From CAZGTQ01 sp964528575 (GTDB lineage: Bacteria > Planctomycetota > UBA1135 > GCA-002686595): a DNA stretch of 12,453 nucleotides. Where the stretch lies: contig CAZGTQ010000071.1 in assembly GCA_964528575.1 (NCBI GenBank), positions 1 through 12,453 on the forward strand. The letters run 5' to 3'. Shown one piece after another: positions 1 to 5,210 of this stretch. The position numbers and the translations under genes were made by a program. Positions within the stretch are counted from its first letter, which is position 1. Each line of letters begins with the position of its first letter. Under the pieces are notes generated by a model that ran no database searches, had not been told where the DNA came from, and was given only the letters and a program-made list of their open reading frames with translations.

Positions 1-312
1 GACGGCGCGTGGCTCGTGCTCGCGATCGACAGCGCGGGCCGCATGAGCCTCGAGCGCTGGTGGAGCGAGGACGGCGCGATCGAGGACGACCGCATCGACC
101 GCGTCGTGCTCGACCTGCCGATCGCCGCCGACGAGAACCCGATTTTCCGCGTGCGCGCGTTCCCCGACGGCGCGCTCGACGTGCAGATCGGCGAGCGCGA
201 GCAGGTCGTGCGATTCGAGCTCGACGAGCCGCTCCCCGAGAGCGCCCACGTCGGCGTGTTCGTGAAGCGCGGCACGACGACGCTCGAGAGCCTCGCGGTG
301 GAGATGTTCTGA
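1..312 (+). CDS. Hypothetical protein, C-terminal fragment (5' end outside window)
   Basis: The frame is open from base 1 and ends at TGA 310-312, giving about 103 residues of a longer protein. A GTG at 16 could be read as a start, but the frame continues upstream to the edge, so the true start probably lies outside. The visible part alternates short hydrophobic strands with acidic turns and ends in a VGVFVKRGTTTLESLAVEMF tail. That suggests an all-beta, possibly lectin-like (concanavalin-type jellyroll) C-terminal domain, but this is only inference from pattern. There are no cysteines and no membrane segment. The stop codon overlaps the CTG start of the next gene, so the two are probably co-translated. 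I do not recognise the family. Confidence 0.6.
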   Translation, partial: DGAWLVLAIDSAGRMSLERWWSEDGAIEDDRIDRVVLDLPIAADENPIFRVRAFPDGALDVQIGEREQVVRFELDEPLPESAHVGVFVKRGTTTLESLAVEMF

Positions 313-815
313 CGCGCTCCACCGAGCGCTACACCGAGCGGGCCTTCCCGCCCTACGCATTCCTGCCGGGGCGCGACCCGCACCCGACGCGCGACCCGCG
401 CGGCCACTCCTTCGGCGCCGGCGCCGAGGAACCGGTCGCGTCGGTCGCGCCGGAGCGCTGGTCGACGTCGCTCGACTACCTCTGGGGCGTCGACCTCTAC
501 AACCACGGCTATCTCTGGGAGGCGCACGAGGCCTGGGAGGGCCTCTGGCACGTCTCGAAGCACGACCCGATCCAGGCCGACTTCCTCCAGGGCCTGATCC
601 AGTGCGCCGCCGCGTGCCTCAAGATCGGCATGGAGCAGCCGCGCGGCCTCGAGCGCCTCGCCGCGCTCGGCACGGCCAAGCTCGACTCCGTCGCCCGCCG
701 CGCCGGCGCGCTCTACATGGGCCTCGACATCCCGTCGTTCGCCGCCCGGGTGCGCTCGTTCGCAGGCGCGCAACCGACCGACGTCGACGCGCGCCCGCGG
801 ATCGAGCTGGAGTAG
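309..815 (+). CDS. DUF309 family protein, apparent CTG start
   Basis: This is a 168-residue protein of the DUF309 family, small helical proteins of unknown function with a conserved HExxE-type motif thought to bind metal. The core reads YNHGYLWEAHEAWEGLW (about residues 64-80) with HEAWE at 73-77, followed by helices FLQGLIQCAAACLKI and GLERLAALGTAKL. The N-terminal AFPPYAFLPGRDPHPTRDP stretch (residues 12-30) looks like part of the conserved N-terminus of a DUF309 subfamily, so the start must lie before about 342. In this frame there is no ATG, GTG or TTG nearby upstream of that stretch. The best candidate is CTG 309-311, which overlaps the previous stop (CTGA) and has GGAG at 300-303 five bases before it. 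Product identity is firm; the non-standard start is an inference from these signals. Confidence 0.8.
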   Translation: MTRSTERYTERAFPPYAFLPGRDPHPTRDPRGHSFGAGAEEPVASVAPERWSTSLDYLWGVDLYNHGYLWEAHEAWEGLWHVSKHDPIQADFLQGLIQCAAACLKIGMEQPRGLERLAALGTAKLDSVARRAGALYMGLDIPSFAARVRSFAGAQPTDVDARPRIELE

Positions 816-835
816 CGCGCGCTACCGCGAGCGCG

Positions 836-1183
836 TCAGCCCAGCCGCTCCGGCCACGCGGGGTCGCCCCAGCCGACGAGCCACGTCTTGCCGACGCGGG
901 CCGCCGGCGCGCGCAGGTTGCCGGTCGGCCCGAGCGCGGCGCGCGCGAGCTCGTCGCGGTCGTCCGCGTCGCGCGGGTCGAGCTCCGCGCTCTTCTTCCC
1001 CTTCGCGACGATCACCTTCGTCGCTCCCGCGAAGAGCTCATCGAGGTCGGCCGCTCCGTAGCGGGTCTTGCGCGCGTCCACCGTCTCCCGGACGGCGATC
1101 CCGCGCTCCGCCAGGAAGGCATCGGCGCGGGCGCAGCCCGTTCAGCCCTTGCGGTGGTAGTACCAGTCGATGCGCTTGCTCAT
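836..1183 (-). CDS. ArsC/Spx-family selenoprotein (UGA read as selenocysteine at residue 14)
   Basis: This is a 115-residue thioredoxin-fold protein of the ArsC/Spx/YffB arsenate-reductase-like family, probably a thiol/selenol oxidoreductase in the cytoplasm. The frame from ATG 1183-1181 meets TGA at 1144-1142 and continues in the same frame to TGA 838-836. Read through, the N-terminus is MSKRIDWYYHRKG-U-TGCARADAFLAERGI. This matches the family pattern in which a Y-rich strand leads to CxxC and then R-A-x-x-(F/W)-L-E. Sec14 sits at the first redox Cys and Cys17 is the resolving Cys. The C-terminal part (NLRAPAARVGKTWLVGWGDP) matches the family ending. The start overlaps the pcp stop as ATGA. 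The GTG at 1081 gives a shorter open frame that lacks the active site. Arsenate as substrate is not shown. The real stop is also UGA, so recoding must be position-specific. Confidence 0.88.
1100..1144 (-). promoter_or_regulatory. Sec UGA codon and bacterial SECIS-like hairpin
   Basis: The UGA is at 1144-1142. Just downstream in the mRNA, CCCGCGC (1131-1125) can pair perfectly with GCGCGGG (1106-1100). Within it, CGCC (1127-1124) can alternatively pair with GGCG (1112-1109), leaving an 11-nt apical loop that begins with G (1123). The loop starts 18 nt after the UGA. Bacterial SECIS elements lie inside the coding region just after the UGA, with an apical loop carrying a G near its start; this geometry fits. 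The fold was done by eye and the two pairings compete, so the exact structure is uncertain. Confidence 0.7.
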
Positions 1184-1782
1184 GACGGGGCACGATAACG
1201 TCCCGCCGCGTCCGCCGCGAGCCACGCGACGAGGACGCGCACGATCGGAACCTGCCGTTCGACCGCGAGCTCGGCGATTGGCGGCACGTGCAGGAAGAGC
1301 GCGCGGCACGAGCGCTCCGCCGCGCGCCCGAGCACGTGCCAGTACGTCCGCTCGCACACGTACTGGCCCGCGTCGTGCGAGACGCGCACCGGATCGGCGC
1401 CGGCGGCGCGCAGCACGTCGGCGAGCGCGTGCAGGTCGAGCACGCTCGCGCGCTCGCGGCCGAGCGCGAGCGTGCCGGGCGCGTGCCCGGTCGCATCGGG
1501 CCGCGCGCACTCGATCAGCCCGCGCGCGCGTCGCTCGAGCCGGAACCCCGGCCCGCGGTGCACCCCGAGCGCGAGCAGCACGTCGGGCGGCGCCGGCGCG
1601 CGCTCGAGCAACGCGTCGAACGCGTCCGAAACGTCGCGAAACGCGACCGGCAGCTCGCCCACGTGCACGCGCACGCCGTCGGGCGGCTCGGCGGCGAGCG
1701 CGACCGCGATCTCGCGGCTGGGGTTGCGCTCGACGCCGGGAAAGGCGCCAAAGCCGGTCACGAGCACGAGCGGCGCGTCCAT
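1180..1782 (-). CDS. pcp: Pyroglutamyl-peptidase I (pyrrolidone-carboxylate peptidase, C15 family)
   Basis: This is a 200-residue cytoplasmic cysteine peptidase that removes N-terminal pyroglutamate from peptides. Family features are in order: the N-terminal VLVTGFGAFPGVERNPS motif (residues 6-22) and the segment ALGVHRGPGFRLERRARG carrying the catalytic Glu (E83). The VSHDAGQYVCERTYWHVL motif carries the catalytic Cys (C143), and ALFLHVPP carries the catalytic His (H165). The spacing agrees with the Glu-Cys-His triad of bacterial members, and length is near the usual 200-215. It starts at ATG 1782. The GGR-type segment before the Glu is altered to HRGPGFR, a modest deviation. Its stop overlaps the ATG of the ArsC-like selenoprotein gene (ATGA), which indicates translational coupling. 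It is divergent from the HicB-like gene. Confidence 0.9.
   Translation of the reverse strand: MDAPLVLVTGFGAFPGVERNPSREIAVALAAEPPDGVRVHVGELPVAFRDVSDAFDALLERAPAPPDVLLALGVHRGPGFRLERRARGLIECARPDATGHAPGTLALGRERASVLDLHALADVLRAAGADPVRVSHDAGQYVCERTYWHVLGRAAERSCRALFLHVPPIAELAVERQVPIVRVLVAWLAADAAGRYRAPS
1192..1197 (-). promoter_or_regulatory. Possible internal -10 element (TATCGT) for the selenoprotein gene
   Basis: On the minus strand TATCGT lies 8 nt before the ATG at 1183, inside the 3' end of pcp. The same hexamer at the same 8-nt spacing precedes the sulfatase start at 8330. No -35 box was recognised and no Shine-Dalgarno precedes the ATG, so this could drive a separate near-leaderless transcript. 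It could also be chance within coding sequence. Confidence 0.3.
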
Positions 1783-1789
1783 CGGAGCG
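1771..1789. repeat. 19-bp direct repeat, copy 1
   Basis: CGGCGCGTCCATCGGAGCG is identical to the copy at 2075-2093. This copy covers the start codon of pcp on the minus strand (codons for MDAP). The two copies bracket the HicB-like gene in the same orientation. Confidence 0.75.
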
Positions 1790-1834
1790 AAGGAGCGCGT
1801 CTCGCCGAGGCGCGTCCTCCGAAGTCTCGCATGC

Positions 1835-1840
1835 TACTCT
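1835..1840 (+). promoter_or_regulatory. -10-like element (TACTCT) for the HicB-like gene
   Basis: TACTCT ends 9 nt before the ATG at 1850. It belongs to a set of TAnnCT hexamers at similar distances from other starts in this window. No -35 match is visible and no Shine-Dalgarno lies between, so a start site 6-7 nt downstream of the hexamer would give a near-leaderless message. Confidence 0.4.
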
Positions 1841-1849
1841 CGCTGCCCC

Positions 1850-2056
1850 ATGAACGAGATCATCTTCGTCGTCGAGGAGGCCCCTGAAGGAGGCTTCAAC
1901 GCACGCGCCCTCGGCGCTTCGATCTTCACCGAGGCGGACACGGTGAACGACCTCCACGAGAGCGTCCGTGACGCGGTGCGTTGCCACTTCGACGAGTCGC
2001 AGGCGCCGAAGCTCATCCGCCTTCACTTCGTCCGGGACGAGCTGATCTCCGCGTAA
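1850..2056 (+). CDS. HicB-like small protein (solitary antitoxin-type)
   Basis: This 68-residue protein has a single partial HicB-type alpha/beta fold. It has two N-terminal strands (EIIFVVEEAPEGGFNARAL), a short ASIFTEADTVNDL loop-strand and an amphipathic helix (HESVRDAVRCHF). It ends in a terminal KLIRLHFVRDELI strand. Close relatives are common as free-standing genes in cyanobacteria and planctomycetes and are sometimes mislabelled as 2-oxoisovalerate dehydrogenase, a name with no support in this sequence. HicB antitoxins neutralise HicA RNA-binding toxins, but no HicA-like frame follows within the window and there is no added DNA-binding domain. Its role here is unknown. The gene is flanked by a 19-bp direct repeat and its base composition looks less GC-rich than its neighbours. 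Start ATG 1850 is the only sensible one. Confidence 0.8.
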   Translation: MNEIIFVVEEAPEGGFNARALGASIFTEADTVNDLHESVRDAVRCHFDESQAPKLIRLHFVRDELISA

Positions 2057-2074
2057 GGCTCCCCCGCGACGTCT

Positions 2075-2093
2075 CGGCGCGTCCATCGGAGCG
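2075..2093. repeat. 19-bp direct repeat, copy 2
   Basis: This is the exact second copy of the sequence at 1771-1789, lying 18 bp after the HicB-like stop. On the minus strand it recreates the start of pcp (ATG GAC GCG CCG, MDAP) but then runs into unrelated sequence. That suggests a duplicated fragment rather than a gene. Confidence 0.75.
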
Positions 2094-2097
2094 CGCC
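2076..2097 (+). terminator. Hairpin downstream of the HicB-like gene
   Basis: GGCGCG (2076-2081) pairs with CGCGCC (2092-2097). TCC/GGA can extend the stem across one unpaired G, leaving a 3-nt loop. It lies about 20 nt after the stop. There is no T tract, so it may be a 3'-end stabiliser or weak terminator rather than a classical intrinsic one. The hairpin uses the second copy of the 19-bp repeat plus its unique right flank. Confidence 0.35.
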
Positions 2098-2151
2098 AGC
2101 GTACAGGGCGGCTGCGTGAAAGGTCGCGGCCCGTTCTCCCAAGACGGGGGC

Positions 2152-2223
2152 ATGGTGCGCGTCCTCGTCAGCTACCTCGTCTGGCTCCTGGTCGTGATCT
2201 TCACGGGGCTCCTGGCGCTCTGA
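2152..2223 (+). CDS. Possible 23-residue single-pass membrane peptide
   Basis: ATG 2152 to TGA 2221-2223 encodes MVRVLVSYLVWLLVVIFTGL plus three residues, almost entirely one predicted transmembrane helix with an N-terminal Arg. A purine-rich GACGGGGG run precedes the ATG closely. An in-frame GTG at 2116, with AGGGCGG just upstream, would add 12 polar residues (35 residues in total). The stop lies 6 bases from the 3' end of the opposite-strand lipoprotein gene. Such a clean helix is unusual by chance in this arginine- and alanine-rich background, but the frame is short. No family is recognised. Confidence 0.35.
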   Translation: MVRVLVSYLVWLLVVIFTGLLAL

Positions 2224-2229
2224 GCCGCG

Positions 2230-3399
2230 TCAGCGGGCCTCGAACGGCAGGCAGGCACCGAGCGGGGGGAACGGCGCCGCGGGGGGAGCGGCGGGGTCGT
2301 GCTCGAACGCTCCGCTGACACGGATCTTCGTCCCCGCGACGGTGCTGCCGCGCAGCTCGAGCGTCCCGCGGATCGTCTCGTCCGGCGCGCTCCAGCTCGA
2401 GTCGAGACGCACCGTGCCCGCCAGCTCCTGCGCCCATCCGCCGAGCATCATGTCGTGGACGAGCGAGACCGCGACGCTCTCGAGCCGCCAGCCGCTCGCT
2501 CCGGGTGCCAGGTGCAGATAGACGATCGGACGCTCGAACCACGGCTCGCGCGGGTCGATCCGAACGAGCATGCGACGGTCGCGCAGGACTTTCGACGCGA
2601 CCGCCCCGTCGGCGAGGTAGTCGCCGTTCAGGTGATTGCCCGACTGCTCGATCGCCGCGTGCTCGAACGCGACCGCGTCCGCGTCGAAGGCGCGCGGCTC
2701 GCCGAGAAGGCCGCTCAGGTCCAACGGCTCCCATGGCTTCGCCTCCCGGATCGGCAACGCCCACGCCGCGACCTCCGCCGGCAGCGCGTCCTTCGGCGGG
2801 CCGTCGAGCGCGACGCGCGCTTGCGCGAGCACCCGCTCACGCCCGACGAGCCCGACCACGTTCAGCTCGATCGCCGCGGGGAAGCCGCTCGCGTCGCGCT
2901 CGACGCGCACCTCCCCCGCCGCCTCGCGCGCCCATCGAGCGGCACTGCGCACGCCGAGCCGCGTCAGGCGCCACCCGCCGTCGATCGGAGCGAATCGCAA
3001 CACGACGCGCACGCCGGCGCCGAGGGGCTCGGGGCCCACGATCGCGACGACGACGTCCTCGCCCTCGGCCACGCGTCCGGCGACCACACGCGGCGCGTCG
3101 AGCGGAGCGAACGGCCGCCACGACGTCCACTCCTCGCCGCGGTGGACGCCGCACGGGCCCCGCGGACACTCGTGGCCGCACCAGAGGAAAGCCGCTTCGC
3201 GCTCGGCCTCGCCCGACACGACGCGGATCGCGCCTCCCGCCGGCTCGATCCACGGTCGATCCGCCCACGCGCGCCAGTCGCGGTCGACGTCCGCGGCCGG
3301 CGCTCCGACGGACGCAACCGCCGCCGCCGAGGGCTCCGCCTCCTCCGCCTCGCCGCCGCACGCGGCGACGACGACGGCCGCGAGAGCGAGAGCGCGCAT
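2230..3399 (-). CDS. Lipoprotein of unknown function with internal duplication
   Basis: This is a 389-residue protein beginning MRALALAAVVVAACGG, a lipoprotein signal peptide with the lipid-bearing Cys at 14. The frame is open 30 codons further upstream, but ATG 3399 is chosen because it places the signal peptide correctly. A compact Cys/His cluster (C74, H76, C78, C83, H86; CGHECPRGPCGVH) could bind metal or form disulfides. Two segments look homologous: about residues 131-183 (RFAPIDGGWRL ... REAAGEVR ... IELNVVG) and about 292-351 (HLAPGASGWRL ... QELAGTVR ... LELRG). Each would be a beta-rich domain. It is convergent with the putative micropeptide and divergent from the AtuA operon. I do not recognise the family; an envelope location is the only functional inference. 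Confidence 0.75.
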   Translation of the reverse strand: MRALALAAVVVAACGGEAEEAEPSAAAVASVGAPAADVDRDWRAWADRPWIEPAGGAIRVVSGEAEREAAFLWCGHECPRGPCGVHRGEEWTSWRPFAPLDAPRVVAGRVAEGEDVVVAIVGPEPLGAGVRVVLRFAPIDGGWRLTRLGVRSAARWAREAAGEVRVERDASGFPAAIELNVVGLVGRERVLAQARVALDGPPKDALPAEVAAWALPIREAKPWEPLDLSGLLGEPRAFDADAVAFEHAAIEQSGNHLNGDYLADGAVASKVLRDRRMLVRIDPREPWFERPIVYLHLAPGASGWRLESVAVSLVHDMMLGGWAQELAGTVRLDSSWSAPDETIRGTLELRGSTVAGTKIRVSGAFEHDPAAPPAAPFPPLGACLPFEAR

Positions 3400-3429
3400 C
3401 GCGCGAGCCCCGCACGCCGCCCGCGGCGC

Positions 3430-3442
3430 GGCAACCGTTGCC
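3430..3442. promoter_or_regulatory. Perfect palindrome in the divergent promoter region (operator candidate)
   Basis: GGCAACCGTTGCC has perfect 6-bp arms around a central C. It lies between the divergent lipoprotein and AtuA genes and overlaps the proposed -35 box (3438-3443) of the AtuA operon, where a bound repressor would block RNA polymerase. No regulator gene is in the window. Confidence 0.5.
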
Positions 3443-3465
3443 CCGCGCCCCCCGCCCCGTAGACT
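3438..3465 (+). promoter_or_regulatory. Sigma-70-type promoter for the AtuA-pta operon
   Basis: TTGCCC (3438-3443) and TAGACT (3460-3465) are separated by 16 bp. The -10 ends 10 nt before ATG 3476, so the 5' leader would be only a few nucleotides. The spacer is a C-rich run (G-rich on the other strand). Confidence 0.5.
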
Positions 3466-3475
3466 GGCTCGCCGC

Positions 3476-4849
3476 ATGGCCGACCGCATCGTACGCGTCG
3501 CGAACGGGCAGGGGTTCTGGGGCGATTCGATCCTCGGGCCCGTCCGGCTCGTGAACGAGGGGCCGCTCGACTACCTGACGCTCGACTACCTCGCCGAGGT
3601 CACGCTGAGCATCATGCAGAAGCTGCGCTCGCGCGACCCGTCGAAGGGCTACGCGACCGACTTCGTGCAGCTCGTCGACCGGATCCTGCCGCAGCTCGTC
3701 GAGCGCGACGTGCGCGTCATCGCGAACGCGGGCGGCGTGAACCCCATCGCGGCGAAGGACGCGCTGCTCGCGGTCGTGCAGGAGCACGGGCTCGAGAGCG
3801 AGACGAAGATCGCCGTCGTCGAGGGCGACGACGTCCTCGAGCGGCTCGACGAGCTCTGCGCCGCCGGCGAGGCGTTCGTCAACATGGACACGGGCGAGCC
3901 GCTCGCGACGATCCGCGACCGCGTGACGAGCGCGAACGTCTACCTCGGCGCGTTCCCGATCGCCGAGGCGCTCGCGCAGGGCGCGCGCATCGTGCTCACC
4001 GGCCGCGGCACCGACCCGGGGCTCGTGCTCGGGCCGCTGATCCACGAGTTCGGCTGGACGGCCCAGGACGTCGATCGGCTCGCCGCCGGCACGGTCGCGG
4101 GGCACATCGTCGAGTGCGGCGCGCAGTGCACCGGCGGCAACTACACCGACTGGCGCGCCGTCCCCGACCTCGCGCGCATCGGCTATCCCATCGTCGAGGC
4201 GTCGGCCGACGGCTCGTTCGTCGTCACCAAACACGAGGGCACCGGCGGGCTCGTCAACGAGAGCACCGTGGCGCACCAGCTCGCGTACGAGATGGGCGAC
4301 CCGCGCGCGTACGTCACGCCCGACTGCGTCGCCGACTTCACGAGCTTCGCGCTCACCGACCTCGGCAACGACCGCGTGCGGGTGAGCGGCGTGCGCGGCG
4401 CGGCGGCGACCGACACGTACAAGGTGTCGATCAGCTACCACGACGGCTGGAAGGCGACCGGGCAGCTCACGATCTCGGGACCCGACGCGCTCGCGAAGGC
4501 GCAGCTGTGCGCCGACGTCGTGTGGGAGCGGCTCGCGTTCGACGGCTACCGCTACGCGCCCGAGGAGCGCCTGGTCGAGTACCTCGGCGCGAACGTGTGC
4601 CACGACGGCATTCCGATCCCGGGCGCCACAGAGCCGACCGAGGTCGTCCTGCGGATGGGCGTCAAGGGCACCGACCGCGCGAAGGTCGACCGCTTCGGCT
4701 CCGAGCTCGTCCCGCTCGTCACGAGCGGCCCGCCCGGCGTGACCGGCTTCGCGGGCGGCCGGCCGAAGGCGACCGAGATCATCGGCTTCTGGCCCGCGCT
4801 CGTGCGCAAGGACCGCATCCGAACGCGCGTGCGCGTGTACCCGTCATGA
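3476..4849 (+). CDS. AtuA-family protein (DUF1446, acyclic terpene utilization type)
   Basis: This is a 457-residue protein of the AtuA/DUF1446 family. Members sit in gene clusters for citronellol/acyclic terpene or branched acyl-CoA breakdown, but the exact reaction is not firmly established. Recognisable blocks include VANGQGFWGDS near the N-terminus and the DYLTLDYLAEVTLSIMQKL segment. Others are VIANAGGVNP (around residues 80-90), LTGRGTDPGLVLGPLIHEFGW and GAQCTGGNYTDW. The sequence looks soluble and lacks a signal peptide. The frame stays open far upstream, but ATG 3476 fits the family N-terminus and the promoter. Its stop overlaps the ATG of the next gene (ATGA), which encodes the small ferredoxin-fold domain often fused to or encoded beside AtuA. 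It probably acts on a CoA-linked metabolite; that part is inference. Confidence 0.88.
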   Translation: MADRIVRVANGQGFWGDSILGPVRLVNEGPLDYLTLDYLAEVTLSIMQKLRSRDPSKGYATDFVQLVDRILPQLVERDVRVIANAGGVNPIAAKDALLAVVQEHGLESETKIAVVEGDDVLERLDELCAAGEAFVNMDTGEPLATIRDRVTSANVYLGAFPIAEALAQGARIVLTGRGTDPGLVLGPLIHEFGWTAQDVDRLAAGTVAGHIVECGAQCTGGNYTDWRAVPDLARIGYPIVEASADGSFVVTKHEGTGGLVNESTVAHQLAYEMGDPRAYVTPDCVADFTSFALTDLGNDRVRVSGVRGAAATDTYKVSISYHDGWKATGQLTISGPDALAKAQLCADVVWERLAFDGYRYAPEERLVEYLGANVCHDGIPIPGATEPTEVVLRMGVKGTDRAKVDRFGSELVPLVTSGPPGVTGFAGGRPKATEIIGFWPALVRKDRIRTRVRVYPS

Positions 4850-5199
4850 CCAAGGTGCTCCTCCACCGCATCGCGTCCGCGCGCTCGGGCGACAAGGGCG
4901 ACGGCTCGAACGTCGGCGTGCTCGCGCGCTCGAGCGCCGCGTACGCGTTCTTGAAGGAGCACCTCGACGCCGAGCGCGTCCGCACCCACATGGGCGCGCT
5001 CTGCGCCGGCGAGGTCGAGCGCTTCGAGGCCGACAACCTGCGGCTCTTGAACTTCCTCCTGCACGACAGCCTCGGCGGCGGCGGCTCCGCGTCGCTGCGC
5101 ACCGACGCGCAGGGCAAGACGCACGGGCTCGCAGTGCTGCGCATGGAGCTCGACGTGCCCGACGAAGTGCTCGCGGCGACGCCGGAGCCGTCCGCCTGA
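4846..5199 (+). CDS. AtuA-like ferredoxin-fold domain protein
   Basis: This is a 117-residue protein corresponding to the small C-terminal (AtuA-like ferredoxin-fold) domain found fused in longer AtuA proteins. The hallmark is LHRIASARSGDKGDGSNVGVLAR (residues 6-28) with the conserved SGDKGD motif. The central FEADNLRLLNFLLHDSLGGGGSASLRTDAQGKTHG segment is also typical. There are no cysteines in a cluster, so the name reflects fold rather than an iron-sulfur centre. It overlaps the AtuA stop by 4 nt (ATGA) and is followed 11 nt later by pta, so the three genes are almost certainly one operon. It probably forms a complex with the AtuA-family protein. The C-terminal 15 residues are a loose tail. 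Confidence 0.85.
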   Translation: MTKVLLHRIASARSGDKGDGSNVGVLARSSAAYAFLKEHLDAERVRTHMGALCAGEVERFEADNLRLLNFLLHDSLGGGGSASLRTDAQGKTHGLAVLRMELDVPDEVLAATPEPSA

Positions 5200-5210
5200 A
5201 CGGCGCAGCG

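Noticed and set aside
836..1081. An 81-residue protein starting at GTG 1081
   Set aside because: It begins in the middle of the fold and lacks the redox motif. It is the truncated remainder of the selenoprotein.
1142..1183. A 13-residue leader peptide ending at the UGA 1144-1142
   Set aside because: The downstream frame is continuous with it, and the joined protein matches the ArsC/Spx family across the UGA with U-x-x-C at the active site. A leader peptide would not explain that.
1142..2086. A minus-strand frame starting MDAPRRR at 2086
   Set aside because: It starts in the second copy of the 19-bp repeat and reads through the HicB-like gene and pcp in wrong frames with Arg/Ala-rich low complexity.
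2130..2148. CCCGT/ACGGG hairpin just before the micropeptide ATG
   Set aside because: It has only 5 bp with a 9-nt loop. Such structures are frequent at this GC content and nothing else supports a role.
3441..3458. A possible G-quadruplex on the minus strand in the divergent promoter
   Set aside because: There are three G runs (4, 6 and 4) but no proper fourth run with loops, so it is only an imperfect candidate. It is mentioned as the spacer of the AtuA promoter.
2837..4603. A long minus-strand frame opposite the AtuA gene and running into the lipoprotein region
   Set aside because: Low-complexity Arg/Val/Asp composition without motifs. It overlaps confident genes on both strands.
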